Positions 27,945 through 35,920 of a DNA stretch of 64,000 bases are shown piece by piece (the first letter of the stretch is position 1; every line of letters begins with the position of its first letter). Both the position numbers and the translations under genes were made by a program. Source of the DNA: Rhizobium sp. L43 (GTDB taxonomy: Bacteria > Pseudomonadota > Alphaproteobacteria > Rhizobiales > Rhizobiaceae); the NCBI RefSeq assembly GCF_002531725.1, contig NZ_NWSQ01000001.1:62001-126000 (forward strand), in the 5' to 3' direction. The notes beneath the pieces are model-generated. The model worked only from the letters and a program-made list of their open reading frames with translations, ran no database searches and had not been told where the DNA came from.

Positions 27945-29570
27945 ATGAAAAGGACGTTCCTATATTATTGCGCTTTGATATCCGCGCTGTCGGCGATGAC
28001 AGCTTCCCTTGCCGGCGCGCCGGCTCTCGCCGAAGAGTTTGTTGCTTCGCAGAGCAAGACGGTCGTCGAAACCAACAAGGGCAGTCTCGTCGGCGCGCTG
28101 GATGATGGCATTTACAGCTATCTTGGCGTTCCCTACGCACGTGCCGACCGTTTCATGCCGGCCGAAGAGGTGGCACCCTGGAAAGGTATCCGCGCTGCGG
28201 TCACCTATGGCGAGAACTGCTTCATTCCCCGAATGAAGGAAGTGGCGGGCGACGAGCTCTTCAATCCGCACCGCTACCTGCCGATGAGCGAGGCCTGCCA
28301 GTTCCTGAACATCTGGACGCCGGCGATCAAGGACGGCAAGAAACGGCCGGTCATGGTCTGGATCCATGGGGGCGGCTTCACCAACGGCTCCGGCATCGAG
28401 CTGACCTCCTACGACGGCCACAATCTAAGCAAGGAGGGCGACGTTGTTGTCGTCACCCTCAACCATCGGCTCAACGTGCTCGGCTTCCTCGACCTTTCCG
28501 CCTACGGAGAGAAGTACAAACGGTCGGGCAATGCCAGCGTCACCGATCTCGTCGCTGCGCTGAAATGGGTCCACGACAATGCTGAAGCTTTCGGCGGCGA
28601 TCCCGGCAACGTGACGATTTTCGGCCAGTCCGGTGGCGGCTACAAGGTGCGCGCCCTGATGGGGACGCCTTCGGCGAAGGGCCTCTTCCAGAAGGCGATC
28701 GTCCAGAGCGGCTCGCGAACCGATTCCGTCGTCGATCAGGCGTCCTCGCGGAAGGTGGCGGAACTGACGCTCGCCAACCTTGGCCTCAAGGCTGAAGAAA
28801 TCGACAAGCTTGTCGGCGTCGACTATTACGATCTCCTTGCCGCAGCCGACAAGGCCATCAAGGACGCGACCGCCCAAGGGGCGAAGGACGCCCGCTATGC
28901 GCCTGTTCAGGACGGCGACTACATTCCCGCCAACCCTGTCGGGACGGAGTGGGTCGACCAGGCCAAGGACATTCCGCTGATGGTCGGGAACACCCTCAAC
29001 GAGTTCGAGACTGTGATCACTCATAAGTCGGGCGAACTGCTTGCCGACAACAAGAACGGCTGGGACGATGCGAAGTCCGAGGCCAAGCTGAAGGAGCGCT
29101 TCGCCGACAAGGCCGAGGCGGTCGGCAAGGCATTCATGGCGGCCTACCCCGAGAAGAAGATCGCCGACGCCTATTTCCTCGACCTGCGCTTCCGGCCGGG
29201 CGCCATCCGCGATCTCGACCTGAAGGCGAAGCAGAACGGCGCTCCTGTTTACTCCTACATGTTCGCCTACGAGTCACCGGTGCTGGATGGCATTGCCATG
29301 GCCTGGCATTGCGCAGAACTGCCCTATGTGTTTGCCAACGCCGCCCTGGTCAAAACGTCGACGGGCGGCGGCAGCGATGCCGTCGCGCTATCCAAGAAGG
29401 TGAGCCAGGCCTGGGTCAACTTCGCCCGCAACGGCAAGCCGAGCGCCGAGGGCCTGCCCGACTGGCCCGCCTACACGAGCGACAAGCCGGCGACTATGGT
29501 CCTCGACAAGGAGCCCCGCGTGGCGGTCGATCTCGATCGCAAGCTGCTGCAGGCAGCGGGCGCTCTCTGA
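27945..29570 (+). CDS. Secreted type-B carboxylesterase/lipase
   Basis: The start at 27945 gives a signal peptide (ending AGAPALA, then EEFVAS) and 541 residues. The alpha/beta-hydrolase core shows YLGVPYARADRF, the oxyanion segment VWIHGGGFTNGSG, the nucleophile elbow FGQSGGGYK (usual form GESAGG), LVGNTLNEFETV around the acidic residue, and the catalytic His in AMAWHCAELPYVF. It should hydrolyse carboxylic esters in the periplasm or outside. It is monocistronic. The elbow variant with Gln before Ser is less common but keeps GxSxG. The natural substrate is unknown. Confidence 0.88.
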   Translation: MKRTFLYYCALISALSAMTASLAGAPALAEEFVASQSKTVVETNKGSLVGALDDGIYSYLGVPYARADRFMPAEEVAPWKGIRAAVTYGENCFIPRMKEVAGDELFNPHRYLPMSEACQFLNIWTPAIKDGKKRPVMVWIHGGGFTNGSGIELTSYDGHNLSKEGDVVVVTLNHRLNVLGFLDLSAYGEKYKRSGNASVTDLVAALKWVHDNAEAFGGDPGNVTIFGQSGGGYKVRALMGTPSAKGLFQKAIVQSGSRTDSVVDQASSRKVAELTLANLGLKAEEIDKLVGVDYYDLLAAADKAIKDATAQGAKDARYAPVQDGDYIPANPVGTEWVDQAKDIPLMVGNTLNEFETVITHKSGELLADNKNGWDDAKSEAKLKERFADKAEAVGKAFMAAYPEKKIADAYFLDLRFRPGAIRDLDLKAKQNGAPVYSYMFAYESPVLDGIAMAWHCAELPYVFANAALVKTSTGGGSDAVALSKKVSQAWVNFARNGKPSAEGLPDWPAYTSDKPATMVLDKEPRVAVDLDRKLLQAAGAL

Positions 29571-29650
29571 TCCAGAAACAGCATCGACATGCACGGCGCC
29601 GGCAACCATCGACCGGCCGGCGCCTGTCCTTCGCGCGGTATCAGCCGCCG

Positions 29651-29905
29651 TCAAGGCCCTTCGAACCGAGACTTGATCCAGCCCATGAACAACAAGGCAG
29701 CCGGCGTGAGCCGTTCGAAGCTGCGGGCAACCAGCCAATAGGCGCCGAGGGAATGGCGAGATCGAAGAGGCGAAGCAGCCGGCCGGCATTGATCTCCTCC
29801 TCGGCGAAGATCTCGTCCATCAGCGCGATGCCCTGCCCGCGCAGCACCGCCTGCATCACCAGGCCGCCATCGGCATAGATCGGCCCCCGCCATCTCTTTC
29901 GGTTC
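29651..29905 (-). pseudogene. LysR-family regulator remnant (C-terminal part, frameshifted)
   Basis: Reading leftward, one frame gives GPIYADGGLVMQAVLRGQGIALMDEIF...LLRLFDLAIPS (about 29905 to 29745) and the next continues YWLVARSFERLTPAALLFMGWIKSRFEG to a stop at 29651. Together these are the end of a LysR-type effector domain, joined across a frameshift near 29745. The DNA-binding domain is absent, and upstream sequence in that frame meets a stop near 29907. This is a decayed gene fragment. Confidence 0.75.
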
Positions 29906-30026
29906 TAAAATTTGCAGATGCTCGCGCTGATAGACGTTTGCGACCACGCAAGCGTCCATTGTGCCTTTGAGCATGCCATGAGATGTTCCAAGAAGAGAGA
30001 TAGCCCCTGGGGACACGCAGTGAAAC

Positions 30027-30602
30027 ATGCGCGACTATGTGAAAAGTAAAGACTTTCACCGACATATGCGTTCGCTGCTGGCCTCGGGATTTCAGGAACT
30101 CGGCTGGGAATCGCAAACTGCGGGCAAGTGTAGCTTTGCCCGGGGCGGCAGGGTTTGCTGGCTGCAGGTATCCCAATCTTCGAACAGCATTATGGGCGCC
30201 AAATTTACGATCAACATGACTGAGGGCTCCGGCTCCGCCGGCGACACAAGAATACTTTTTCGCCTCAACGAGGCGGATCGAAAAGTTGGAAAAGCTCTGG
30301 AAGCAAGCATCATTGCGCGCCTCCCCAGGCCCGATCCCGACCCCCAGATCGAGGTCGTCGGAAACAACGGCCAACCTGTCTTGGTCAAGCTCGGCGATCT
30401 GGCTCGAGCAAATCCACGACAATGGGACGCTCCCTCCGACGTCTGGCTGCCTTATTTCGGCAAGAACGATCTTGACGATTGGGCTACGTTTCTCTTGCCC
30501 CGCCTTGAGCGGCTGACCGCAGCATCCTCACCGGAAAAGATCGATTCGCAATTGTGGGCCCAGCGGTTTCGCCGTCTCGCGCGTCTGTTCCGCTCGAAGT
30601 GA
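30027..30602 (+). CDS. Hypothetical protein, DUF4304-like
   Basis: A 191-residue cytosolic protein without signal peptide or helices of membrane type. The N-terminal pattern (FHRHMRSLLASGFQELGWES, then a basic strand ending VCWLQVSQSSNSIMGAKFTINM) resembles DUF4304 proteins, in which a residue like F/W precedes a conserved FTINL strand. The rest is charged, with WLPYFGKNDLDDWATFLLPRLERL. DUF4304 proteins are often found as immunity-like or stand-alone genes; here no toxin is near. The similarity is a recollection, not a search result. An 8-bp-stem terminator follows. Confidence 0.6.
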   Translation: MRDYVKSKDFHRHMRSLLASGFQELGWESQTAGKCSFARGGRVCWLQVSQSSNSIMGAKFTINMTEGSGSAGDTRILFRLNEADRKVGKALEASIIARLPRPDPDPQIEVVGNNGQPVLVKLGDLARANPRQWDAPSDVWLPYFGKNDLDDWATFLLPRLERLTAASSPEKIDSQLWAQRFRRLARLFRSK

Positions 30603-30633
30603 GAGGCACTCGGCGGCCGATCGAGCCGCTCCG

Positions 30634-30658
30634 ACGACGTCTCTGTCGACGTCGTTTT
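30634..30658 (+). terminator. Terminator after the DUF4304-like gene
   Basis: ACGACGTC (30634-30641) and GACGTCGT (30648-30655) form a perfect 8-bp stem with a 6-base loop, followed by TTT. It separates this gene from the convergent nuclease gene. Confidence 0.65.
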
Positions 30659-31493
30659 AACCGCCCACCGGTTCCAGATCGACCAGCGCCTTGATCGGCA
30701 GATGGTCAGAGGCGACGCGGGCCAGCGGCGTATCATGCGCTTCCACCTCAGAGATGATCCCCTTGCGGTTGGCGATGATGCGGTCGAGCGCCAGAAGCGG
30801 CAGGCCGGCGGGAAAACTCGGCACGGCGGGCGGCAGCTCGCCGAAGGCGGATTGGAAGGTGTTGAGCGAGGAGCGGTCGCCGAGCCGCCATTCGTTGAGA
30901 TCGCCGAGCAGGATGGTCGGCATTTCGTGCCGGTCGTTGATGAGTTCGACCAGGGTCCGGGCCTGCTGGGCTCTGTTATGGCGCAGCAGGCCGAAATGCG
31001 CGGCGATGATGCGCAGCACCCCGCCCTCTTCGAGCTCGATCTCGGCGACGAGGGCGCCGCGCGGCTCCAGCCCCGGCAGCTTGACCTGATGCACGTCGTG
31101 CACCAGCCCCTTCTTGAAGAGCACGACATTGCCGTGCCAGCCATGCGCCTTGGCCATGCCGGCAACCGGCACCGGGATCAGCCCCGTCTCCCGCTCCAGC
31201 CGGCCGAGATCGAGAAGGCCGGTGCGCTCGCCGAAGCGCGTATCGGCCTCCTGCAGCGCGATGACGTCGGCGCCGATTTCATGGATCACCCGGCTGGTCC
31301 GCTCCGGATCGAAGCGGCGGTCGGTGCCGACGCATTTGTGCACGTTATAGGAGGCAATCAGCGTTCCGGCACTGCGCGGCCTTGCCTCCGTATAGGCCGG
31401 GTCGAGCCGCTTTTTCCTGCTCCTGATCGAGGCGAGAATGCTGGCGGGAAGATTGTGTTTTCTGGCGTGCATCGGCAGGCGCACTTGTTCCAT
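30657..31493 (-). CDS. Endonuclease/exonuclease/phosphatase (EEP) family protein
   Basis: A 278-residue EEP-fold enzyme. Metal and catalytic motifs in order: IASYNVHKCVG, VIALQEADTRF (metal Glu), IIAAHFGLL, ILLGDLNEWR (catalytic Asp-x-Asn) and the final SDHLPI His. The N-terminus is basic. The family hydrolyses phosphodiester or phosphomonoester bonds in nucleic acids or lipids. It lies 72 bases downstream of a cardiolipin synthase gene in the same direction, a pairing common in rhizobia, so a membrane or phospholipid-linked role is plausible. Confidence 0.85.
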   Translation of the reverse strand: MEQVRLPMHARKHNLPASILASIRSRKKRLDPAYTEARPRSAGTLIASYNVHKCVGTDRRFDPERTSRVIHEIGADVIALQEADTRFGERTGLLDLGRLERETGLIPVPVAGMAKAHGWHGNVVLFKKGLVHDVHQVKLPGLEPRGALVAEIELEEGGVLRIIAAHFGLLRHNRAQQARTLVELINDRHEMPTILLGDLNEWRLGDRSSLNTFQSAFGELPPAVPSFPAGLPLLALDRIIANRKGIISEVEAHDTPLARVASDHLPIKALVDLEPVGG

Positions 31494-31565
31494 TGATCAA
31501 AAAGCTTCTCTCGGCAGTATAGTCGGCCAAGCCGAACTTGCCACGTCCGAGCGCAAATAATCCCT

Positions 31566-33029
31566 TCAGAGATAGGGTGACCCCAGCCATAACACCTTCT
31601 CGAGCAGCCGCACCGGGAAGGGTCGGGCCCTTAAGCCGTCCAGCGTCACCGGCGTTGCCGATTTCAGGGTTTCCTCGATATGCTCGTCGATCTCGCCGGC
31701 AAAGCCCTCGTTCAGCACTTCGAGATCGACCTCGAAATTCAGCCGCAGCGAGCGCGGGTCGAGATTGGAGGAGCCGACATAGGCCCAGGTGCCGTCGATC
31801 GTCAAAAGCTTCGAATGGCTGAAGCTGCCGGTCGAGCGCCAGATGCGGCAGTAATTCTTGAGGATCTGGTCGAATTGCGCCGTCATCGCCCGGTCGACCA
31901 ACAGGAGGTTGTTGACCGCAGGCACGACGATATCGACTTCGACGCCGCGCCGCGCCGCCGTCACCAGGGCGCTGATCAGTTCGCGGTCCGGCAGGAAGTA
32001 GGGCGACATGATGCGGATCGATTGGCGCGCCACGGAAAAGGCGCCCATCAGCATCTTGTGGTTCGTCTCGACGCTGCGGTCCGGCCCGGAGGCGACGACG
32101 CGCATCAGGATGGGATCGCCGGGACTGCGCTGCGTCGGCTCGATGCGCCAGGCCTCGCCGTTCAACAGTTCCTGCGTGGAGAAGCGCCAGTCTTCGGCCG
32201 CAAGATCGAAGAGGTCGGCGACGACAGGGCCGGTGACGCTGAAATGCGTGTCGTGCGCAAAGCTCTCGCCCGTCGCCTCCTCGCTGAAGCCCGCCCTGAT
32301 GTTCATTCCGCCGGTCAGCGCGATCTTCCCGTCAACGATCAGGATCTTGCGGTGGGTGCGCAGATTGGCATAGGGCAGCCGCAAACCCATGATGACGTTG
32401 CCGTTGAAGACGGCGACGGTGACGCCGCCCTCGCGGAGATTTCCGAGAATGCTCGGCACCGAATAACGCGCACCGACCGCGTCGATCAGCACCCGCACCT
32501 CGACACCGCGCCGGACCGCCGCAATCAGCGCATCGGCGATGCGAAGGCCGATGACGTCGCGGTCGAAGATATAGGTTTCGAGCAGGATGCTGCGCGCCGC
32601 CTCGTCGATGCTCGATTTCATCGCCGTATAGGCCTCGTCACCGGTCTCCAGCACATCGATCGAATTGCCTGAGGTCAGCGGATTGCGGGTCACTCGGTCG
32701 CCGAGCGTCTGCAGCGCCGCAAAGCGGCGGCCGAACTGGCTGATCACTGTCTCGGCCTCGGCATCGAATGTCTCCAGCTCATCGATTTCGGCCGCAGGCA
32801 GCAGCGCGTCGCGGCGAATGCTCAGCGATTTCCGGCGGATGCGGTTGATGCCGGCAATCGCATAGAGCACCGCACCGATGATCGGAGACAGGATGATGAC
32901 ACCGACCCAGCCGATCGCGGCGCGCACCTCCTCCTTGGTCATAGCGGCATGGATCGCCGCCGCGGCCCCCATGGCGATCGAAACGACAAAGAGGATATGC
33001 GGCCAATAGGTCGACAGGAGATAGAACAT
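31566..33029 (-). CDS. cls: Cardiolipin synthase-type phospholipase D family protein
   Basis: Two N-terminal transmembrane helices (about 1-22 and 30-58) precede two HKD motifs: HRKILIVDGKIALTGGMN and HSKLLTIDGTWAYVGSSNLDPRSL, the second with the canonical cardiolipin-synthase extension. The enzyme condenses phosphatidylglycerol molecules, or PG with PE, at the inner membrane. The ATG at 33029 starts MFYLLSTYWPHILF; an in-frame GTG at 33071 would add 14 residues, and neither has a convincing Shine-Dalgarno. Length (487) is normal for ClsA. Confidence 0.9.
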   Translation of the reverse strand: MFYLLSTYWPHILFVVSIAMGAAAAIHAAMTKEEVRAAIGWVGVIILSPIIGAVLYAIAGINRIRRKSLSIRRDALLPAAEIDELETFDAEAETVISQFGRRFAALQTLGDRVTRNPLTSGNSIDVLETGDEAYTAMKSSIDEAARSILLETYIFDRDVIGLRIADALIAAVRRGVEVRVLIDAVGARYSVPSILGNLREGGVTVAVFNGNVIMGLRLPYANLRTHRKILIVDGKIALTGGMNIRAGFSEEATGESFAHDTHFSVTGPVVADLFDLAAEDWRFSTQELLNGEAWRIEPTQRSPGDPILMRVVASGPDRSVETNHKMLMGAFSVARQSIRIMSPYFLPDRELISALVTAARRGVEVDIVVPAVNNLLLVDRAMTAQFDQILKNYCRIWRSTGSFSHSKLLTIDGTWAYVGSSNLDPRSLRLNFEVDLEVLNEGFAGEIDEHIEETLKSATPVTLDGLRARPFPVRLLEKVLWLGSPYL

Positions 33030-33192
33030 CGCTGGCAAATATAGCCGCGAAACGGCGGCGTTCAATTGCACTGCCGCTCTCTCATGGCGCGAAATTTTTC
33101 GCCGTGATCATTTCCCGCCCGCGTCAGCCGCTCCGCCGCCGGAACAATTCCCTATGCGATCGATTTGGTTCCGAGGAAATAAGGATCGCATC

Positions 33193-33852
33193 ATGAACAT
33201 CGCCGCAAGCGTCGGTCCCGCCCTCGCGCTTGAAGTCGCGGATGCCGAAAGCATCGCCGAACTCCGGCATCAGGCCGAAGGCTGCACCCGCTGTGACCTC
33301 TACAGGAATGCCACGCAGATCGTCTTCGGCGAAGGCCCCGGTAAAGTCGAGATCGTCCTCGTCGGCGAGCAGCCGGGCGACCAGGAAGATCTGAGCGGCA
33401 GGCCCTTCGTCGGCCCGGCCGGACGCCTGCTCGATCGCTGCCTTGATGAGGCCGGCCTCGATCGTCAGCGCTGCTACGTCACCAATGCCGTCAAGCACTT
33501 CAAATTCACGCCGCGCGGCAAGCGGCGGCTGCATTCGAAGCCAAATGCGGGCGAGATCAAGCGTTGCGCCTGGTGGCTTGGCGCCGAGCTCAATATCATC
33601 AAGCCGAAACTCGTCGTGGCGCTCGGTGCAAGCGCACTCTACGCGCTGCTCGGGCCGAAGGTGAAGCTGAAGCCGGAGCGCGGCCATATCCTCTATCCGG
33701 CAAACCGTCCGCCTGTCCTGGTCACCATCCACCCCTCCTATCTCTTGCGTATCCGCGACGAGGCGGAACAGCGCCGACAACGCCGGGATTTCGTCTCAGA
33801 TCTGCACAAGGCGGTCGAGTTTCAGCCTCTGAAGGTCGATTCTCAACCCTGA
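33193..33852 (+). CDS. UdgX-type uracil-DNA glycosylase
   Basis: The ATG at 33193 follows AAGGA with good spacing and gives 219 residues. The family-4-like core includes GEQPGDQEDLSGRPFVGPAGRLLDRCL, YVTNAVKHFKF and HPSYLLR, and Cys31/Cys34 with Cys94 and Cys125 as likely 4Fe-4S ligands. The loop KRRLHSKP carries His114, equivalent to the His of the KRRIH loop that lets UdgX form a covalent bond with the abasic sugar after uracil removal. So this is UdgX rather than ordinary family 4 UDG. It is a single gene beside stress and repair genes. Confidence 0.88.
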   Translation: MNIAASVGPALALEVADAESIAELRHQAEGCTRCDLYRNATQIVFGEGPGKVEIVLVGEQPGDQEDLSGRPFVGPAGRLLDRCLDEAGLDRQRCYVTNAVKHFKFTPRGKRRLHSKPNAGEIKRCAWWLGAELNIIKPKLVVALGASALYALLGPKVKLKPERGHILYPANRPPVLVTIHPSYLLRIRDEAEQRRQRRDFVSDLHKAVEFQPLKVDSQP

Positions 33853-33916
33853 TATGCTGCAATGCGAAATATTTGCGGTTGTAGCGCGATTTCGCTTGAA
33901 AGAGCCCCGCTCCTCT

Positions 33917-33941
33917 GGAACCATCCCGGCAGTATCGCGTT
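33917..33941 (+). promoter_or_regulatory. EcfG general-stress promoter (GGAAC-N16-CGTT)
   Basis: GGAAC (33917-33921), a 16-base spacer and CGTT (33938-33941) match the EcfG consensus exactly. The DUF2934 gene starts 34 bases downstream. Confidence 0.75.
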
Positions 33942-33974
33942 CGAACGACGGCATCATGTGACTGGAGATCAGCG

Positions 33975-34229
33975 ATGACAGAAACTCGGGACGAGTGGAT
34001 CAAAAAACGTGCATACGCCCTCTGGGAAGAAGAGGGCTATCCGACAGGGCGAGAATCCATTCATTGGGAACAGGCACGACATGAGCGCGAGACGCTCGAA
34101 GGTTCTGCAGCCTCTTCCGACGGCAAGGAAATCAAGCCCAAGGCGAAGCGCAGCGTTGCCGGCAGCAAGACGAACGGCGTCGTTAAAGCGGCGCCGAAAC
34201 GGACTGCGAGCCGCAAGACGGCGCCCTGA
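33975..34229 (+). CDS. DUF2934 small protein
   Basis: An 84-residue protein. The N-terminal 35 residues (WIKKRAYALWEEEGYPTGRESIHWEQA) are the DUF2934 motif. The C-terminus is Lys/Arg/Ala-rich (KPKAKRSVAGSKTNGVVKAA), suggesting nucleic-acid or polyanion binding. An exact EcfG-type promoter precedes it, fitting the habit of DUF2934 genes to belong to the general stress response. Function is unknown. Confidence 0.85.
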   Translation: MTETRDEWIKKRAYALWEEEGYPTGRESIHWEQARHERETLEGSAASSDGKEIKPKAKRSVAGSKTNGVVKAAPKRTASRKTAP

Positions 34230-34260
34230 ATACCGAAATACCGAGCAGGCCGATCAAACA

Positions 34261-34285
34261 AAGGGCGTCGTCGCGGCGCCCTTTG
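34261..34285 (+). terminator. Probable terminator after the DUF2934 gene
   Basis: AAAGGGCG (34261-34268) and CGCCCTTT (34278-34285) form an 8-bp stem with a GC-rich 9-base loop. The right arm ends in TTT and the left begins with AAA, so it may work in either direction. Confidence 0.55.
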
Positions 34286-34422
34286 ATGCTGTTTGTCATA
34301 TGCCTGAATTAGTTGTGCTTTATGGAATTTCAAAGGTGGGCTTCCACGGGGGGTGAACAGAGGCCGGATGACGCAGCAAGCTTTGAGGCTTCTTAAAAAA
34401 TTGAGCCCTCGCCCGATAACCG

Positions 34423-34447
34423 GGAACCACAACAGACAATGATTGTT
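34423..34447 (+). promoter_or_regulatory. Candidate EcfG general-stress promoter (GGAAC-N16-TGTT)
   Basis: GGAAC at 34423-34427, 16 bases, then TGTT at 34444-34447: one mismatch from the consensus. The small membrane-protein gene begins 83 bases downstream. Confidence 0.55.
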
Positions 34448-34529
34448 TATGGCGAAACCGGGGAGGTTGCCATGAACGACGGCCATATCGTCGCAGCCAG
34501 CGTCAACCGCGATCGTGTGAGGGATGGAG

Positions 34530-34709
34530 ATGTCGCTCCTCGTCATCGCCGCACTGCTCTATCTTGGTCTCGCGCTCGGCTTCATTCTTGTCGTCGACAA
34601 TCTCGTCGGCCTGGTTTTCCGTGATCCCCGCGCTCCGGTGCAGCCGCCCTCCTTCGACATCGGCCGCGCCTTCGCTGCATCGCAAAACCCTATCGAAAAT
34701 AGACCGTAG
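34530..34709 (+). CDS. Hypothetical 59-aa membrane protein
   Basis: The ATG at 34530 has GAGGGA (34519-34524) at normal spacing; an ATG at 34524 would overlap that site. One hydrophobic helix (SLLVIAALLYLGLALGFILVV, about 2-22) is followed by a polar tail with DNLVGLVFRDPRAP and a Pro/Ser-rich end. No family was recognised. Its position between two stress-type promoters and its own upstream GGAAC element suggest stress control. Confidence 0.5.
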   Translation: MSLLVIAALLYLGLALGFILVVDNLVGLVFRDPRAPVQPPSFDIGRAFAASQNPIENRP

Positions 34710-34788
34710 ATGGCTTAAACTGTTGAATGTCCAGCAGTTAGGGATGTCGCGACCGCGCCCTCTCCCTCGCAGGCGATTGACCGTGGTC

Positions 34789-34813
34789 GGAACTTTTGAG
34801 CTCCGCACCGGTT
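34789..34813 (+). promoter_or_regulatory. Candidate EcfG general-stress promoter (GGAAC-N16-GGTT)
   Basis: GGAAC (34789-34793), 16 bases and GGTT (34810-34813): one mismatch from the consensus, with the GTT core kept. It is 83 bases upstream of the DUF3175 gene and could drive DUF3175-GST. Confidence 0.6.
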
Positions 34814-34895
34814 CAATTCTTTTGCAAACCGACCCCAACGAAGGATCGACAGGCGGTGGCGTGCCGCCGGCCGCATCCAGCAAAGGATTTTCGAC

Positions 34896-35186
34896 ATGGC
34901 CAAATCGAAGAAGAAATGGTCGCAGGACGTCACCGAACACAGCGATGCGATGGACCTGAAGAAAGGTGCGTTCAAATCGGACGATCCGAAGAAGATTGCC
35001 CGCTCCGTCAAGCACTCCGCCGAGGAGAGCCATCGCCGCAAGTCGAGCCCCTTCCGCGCGGCCATGTCGATGCTCACCTTCTACATCAACCGCGCCGGCG
35101 ACCAGCTGACGAAAAAGCGGCGCGGCACCCTTGAAAAGGCCAAGGACGAATTGCGAAAAGACTTCGGTCGTCAACCGAAGGATTGA
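34896..35186 (+). CDS. DUF3175 small basic protein
   Basis: A 96-residue Lys/Arg-rich protein whose whole length matches DUF3175: KWSQDVTEHSDAMDL near the start, KKIARSVKHSAEESHRRK in the middle and AMSMLTFYINRAGDQLTKKR toward the end. No signal peptide. It may bind nucleic acid, but no function is known. The GST gene starts six bases after its stop, so the two form an operon under the 34789 promoter. Confidence 0.85.
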   Translation: MAKSKKKWSQDVTEHSDAMDLKKGAFKSDDPKKIARSVKHSAEESHRRKSSPFRAAMSMLTFYINRAGDQLTKKRRGTLEKAKDELRKDFGRQPKD

Positions 35187-35192
35187 GCAGCC

Positions 35193-35918
35193 ATGGCATA
35201 CGAGCTTTATTATTGGGACGGCATCCAGGGCCGCGGCGAATTCGTGCGGTTGGCGCTGGAAGAAGCCGGCGCCGACTATATCGATATCACCCGTGAACCC
35301 GGGCGCGGGACCGGGGCGATGTTCGAGATCATGGAGAGCAAAAGCGAAGCGCATATTCCCTTCGCTCCGCCCTTTCTGAAGGACGGCGACCTCATCATCC
35401 CGCATGTCGCCAACATCCTGTTTTATCTCGGCCCGAAGCTCCGCCTGGCGCCCGAGGAAGAAGGGCTTCGCCATGTCATCAACGGCCTGCAACTGACCGT
35501 CACCGATTTCATCGCCGAAGTGCACGACACACACCACCCGATCGACACGTCGCTCTATTACGAGGACCAGAAGCCGGAAGCAAAAGCCCGTTCCGCCGCC
35601 TTCATCCGCGAACGCATTCCGAAATTCCTGGGCTATTTCGAGCGTGTGCTGCGGCAGAACCCGAAAGGCCCGGGCCATCTGGTCGGCGAGGCGCTCACCT
35701 ATGTCGACCTGTCGATCTTCCAGGTGGTCGAGGGCCTGACCTATGCTTTTCCGAAAGCCATGGCCAAGCGCAAGGCGGACTATCCCGGGCTGCTGGCCCT
35801 GCATGATGCGGTGGCGAAACGTCCGAATATCGCCCGCTATCTCGCCTCCCCTCGCCGCCTCGCCTTCAACGAGGAAGGGATTTTCCGGCATTACCCGGAG
35901 CTCGACAGCGCGGGGTGA
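35193..35918 (+). CDS. Glutathione S-transferase family protein
   Basis: A 241-residue protein with a thioredoxin-like N-terminal domain (YELYYWDGIQGRGEFVRLALEEAG) whose catalytic Tyr or Ser position is near Tyr6-Tyr7, and an all-helical C-terminal domain (VDLSIFQVVEGLTYAFPKAM, KRPNIARYLASPRR). It resembles the alpha/pi/sigma-type bacterial GSTs, which conjugate glutathione to electrophiles or reduce peroxides. Coupled to DUF3175, it is probably part of the stress regulon. It ends two bases from the convergent LigD-type polymerase stop. Confidence 0.85.
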   Translation: MAYELYYWDGIQGRGEFVRLALEEAGADYIDITREPGRGTGAMFEIMESKSEAHIPFAPPFLKDGDLIIPHVANILFYLGPKLRLAPEEEGLRHVINGLQLTVTDFIAEVHDTHHPIDTSLYYEDQKPEAKARSAAFIRERIPKFLGYFERVLRQNPKGPGHLVGEALTYVDLSIFQVVEGLTYAFPKAMAKRKADYPGLLALHDAVAKRPNIARYLASPRRLAFNEEGIFRHYPELDSAG

Positions 35919-35920
35919 GG

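Noticed and set aside
33141..33172. GGAAC and GTTCC before udgX as an EcfG promoter
   Set aside because: The spacing to GTT is 22 bases, and at 16 bases the sequence is GATT, so it does not fit the consensus.
34439..34624. 61-codon plus ORF before the small membrane protein
   Set aside because: Arg/Ser-rich shadow in another frame; the frame starting at 34530 has a better ribosome site and a membrane helix.
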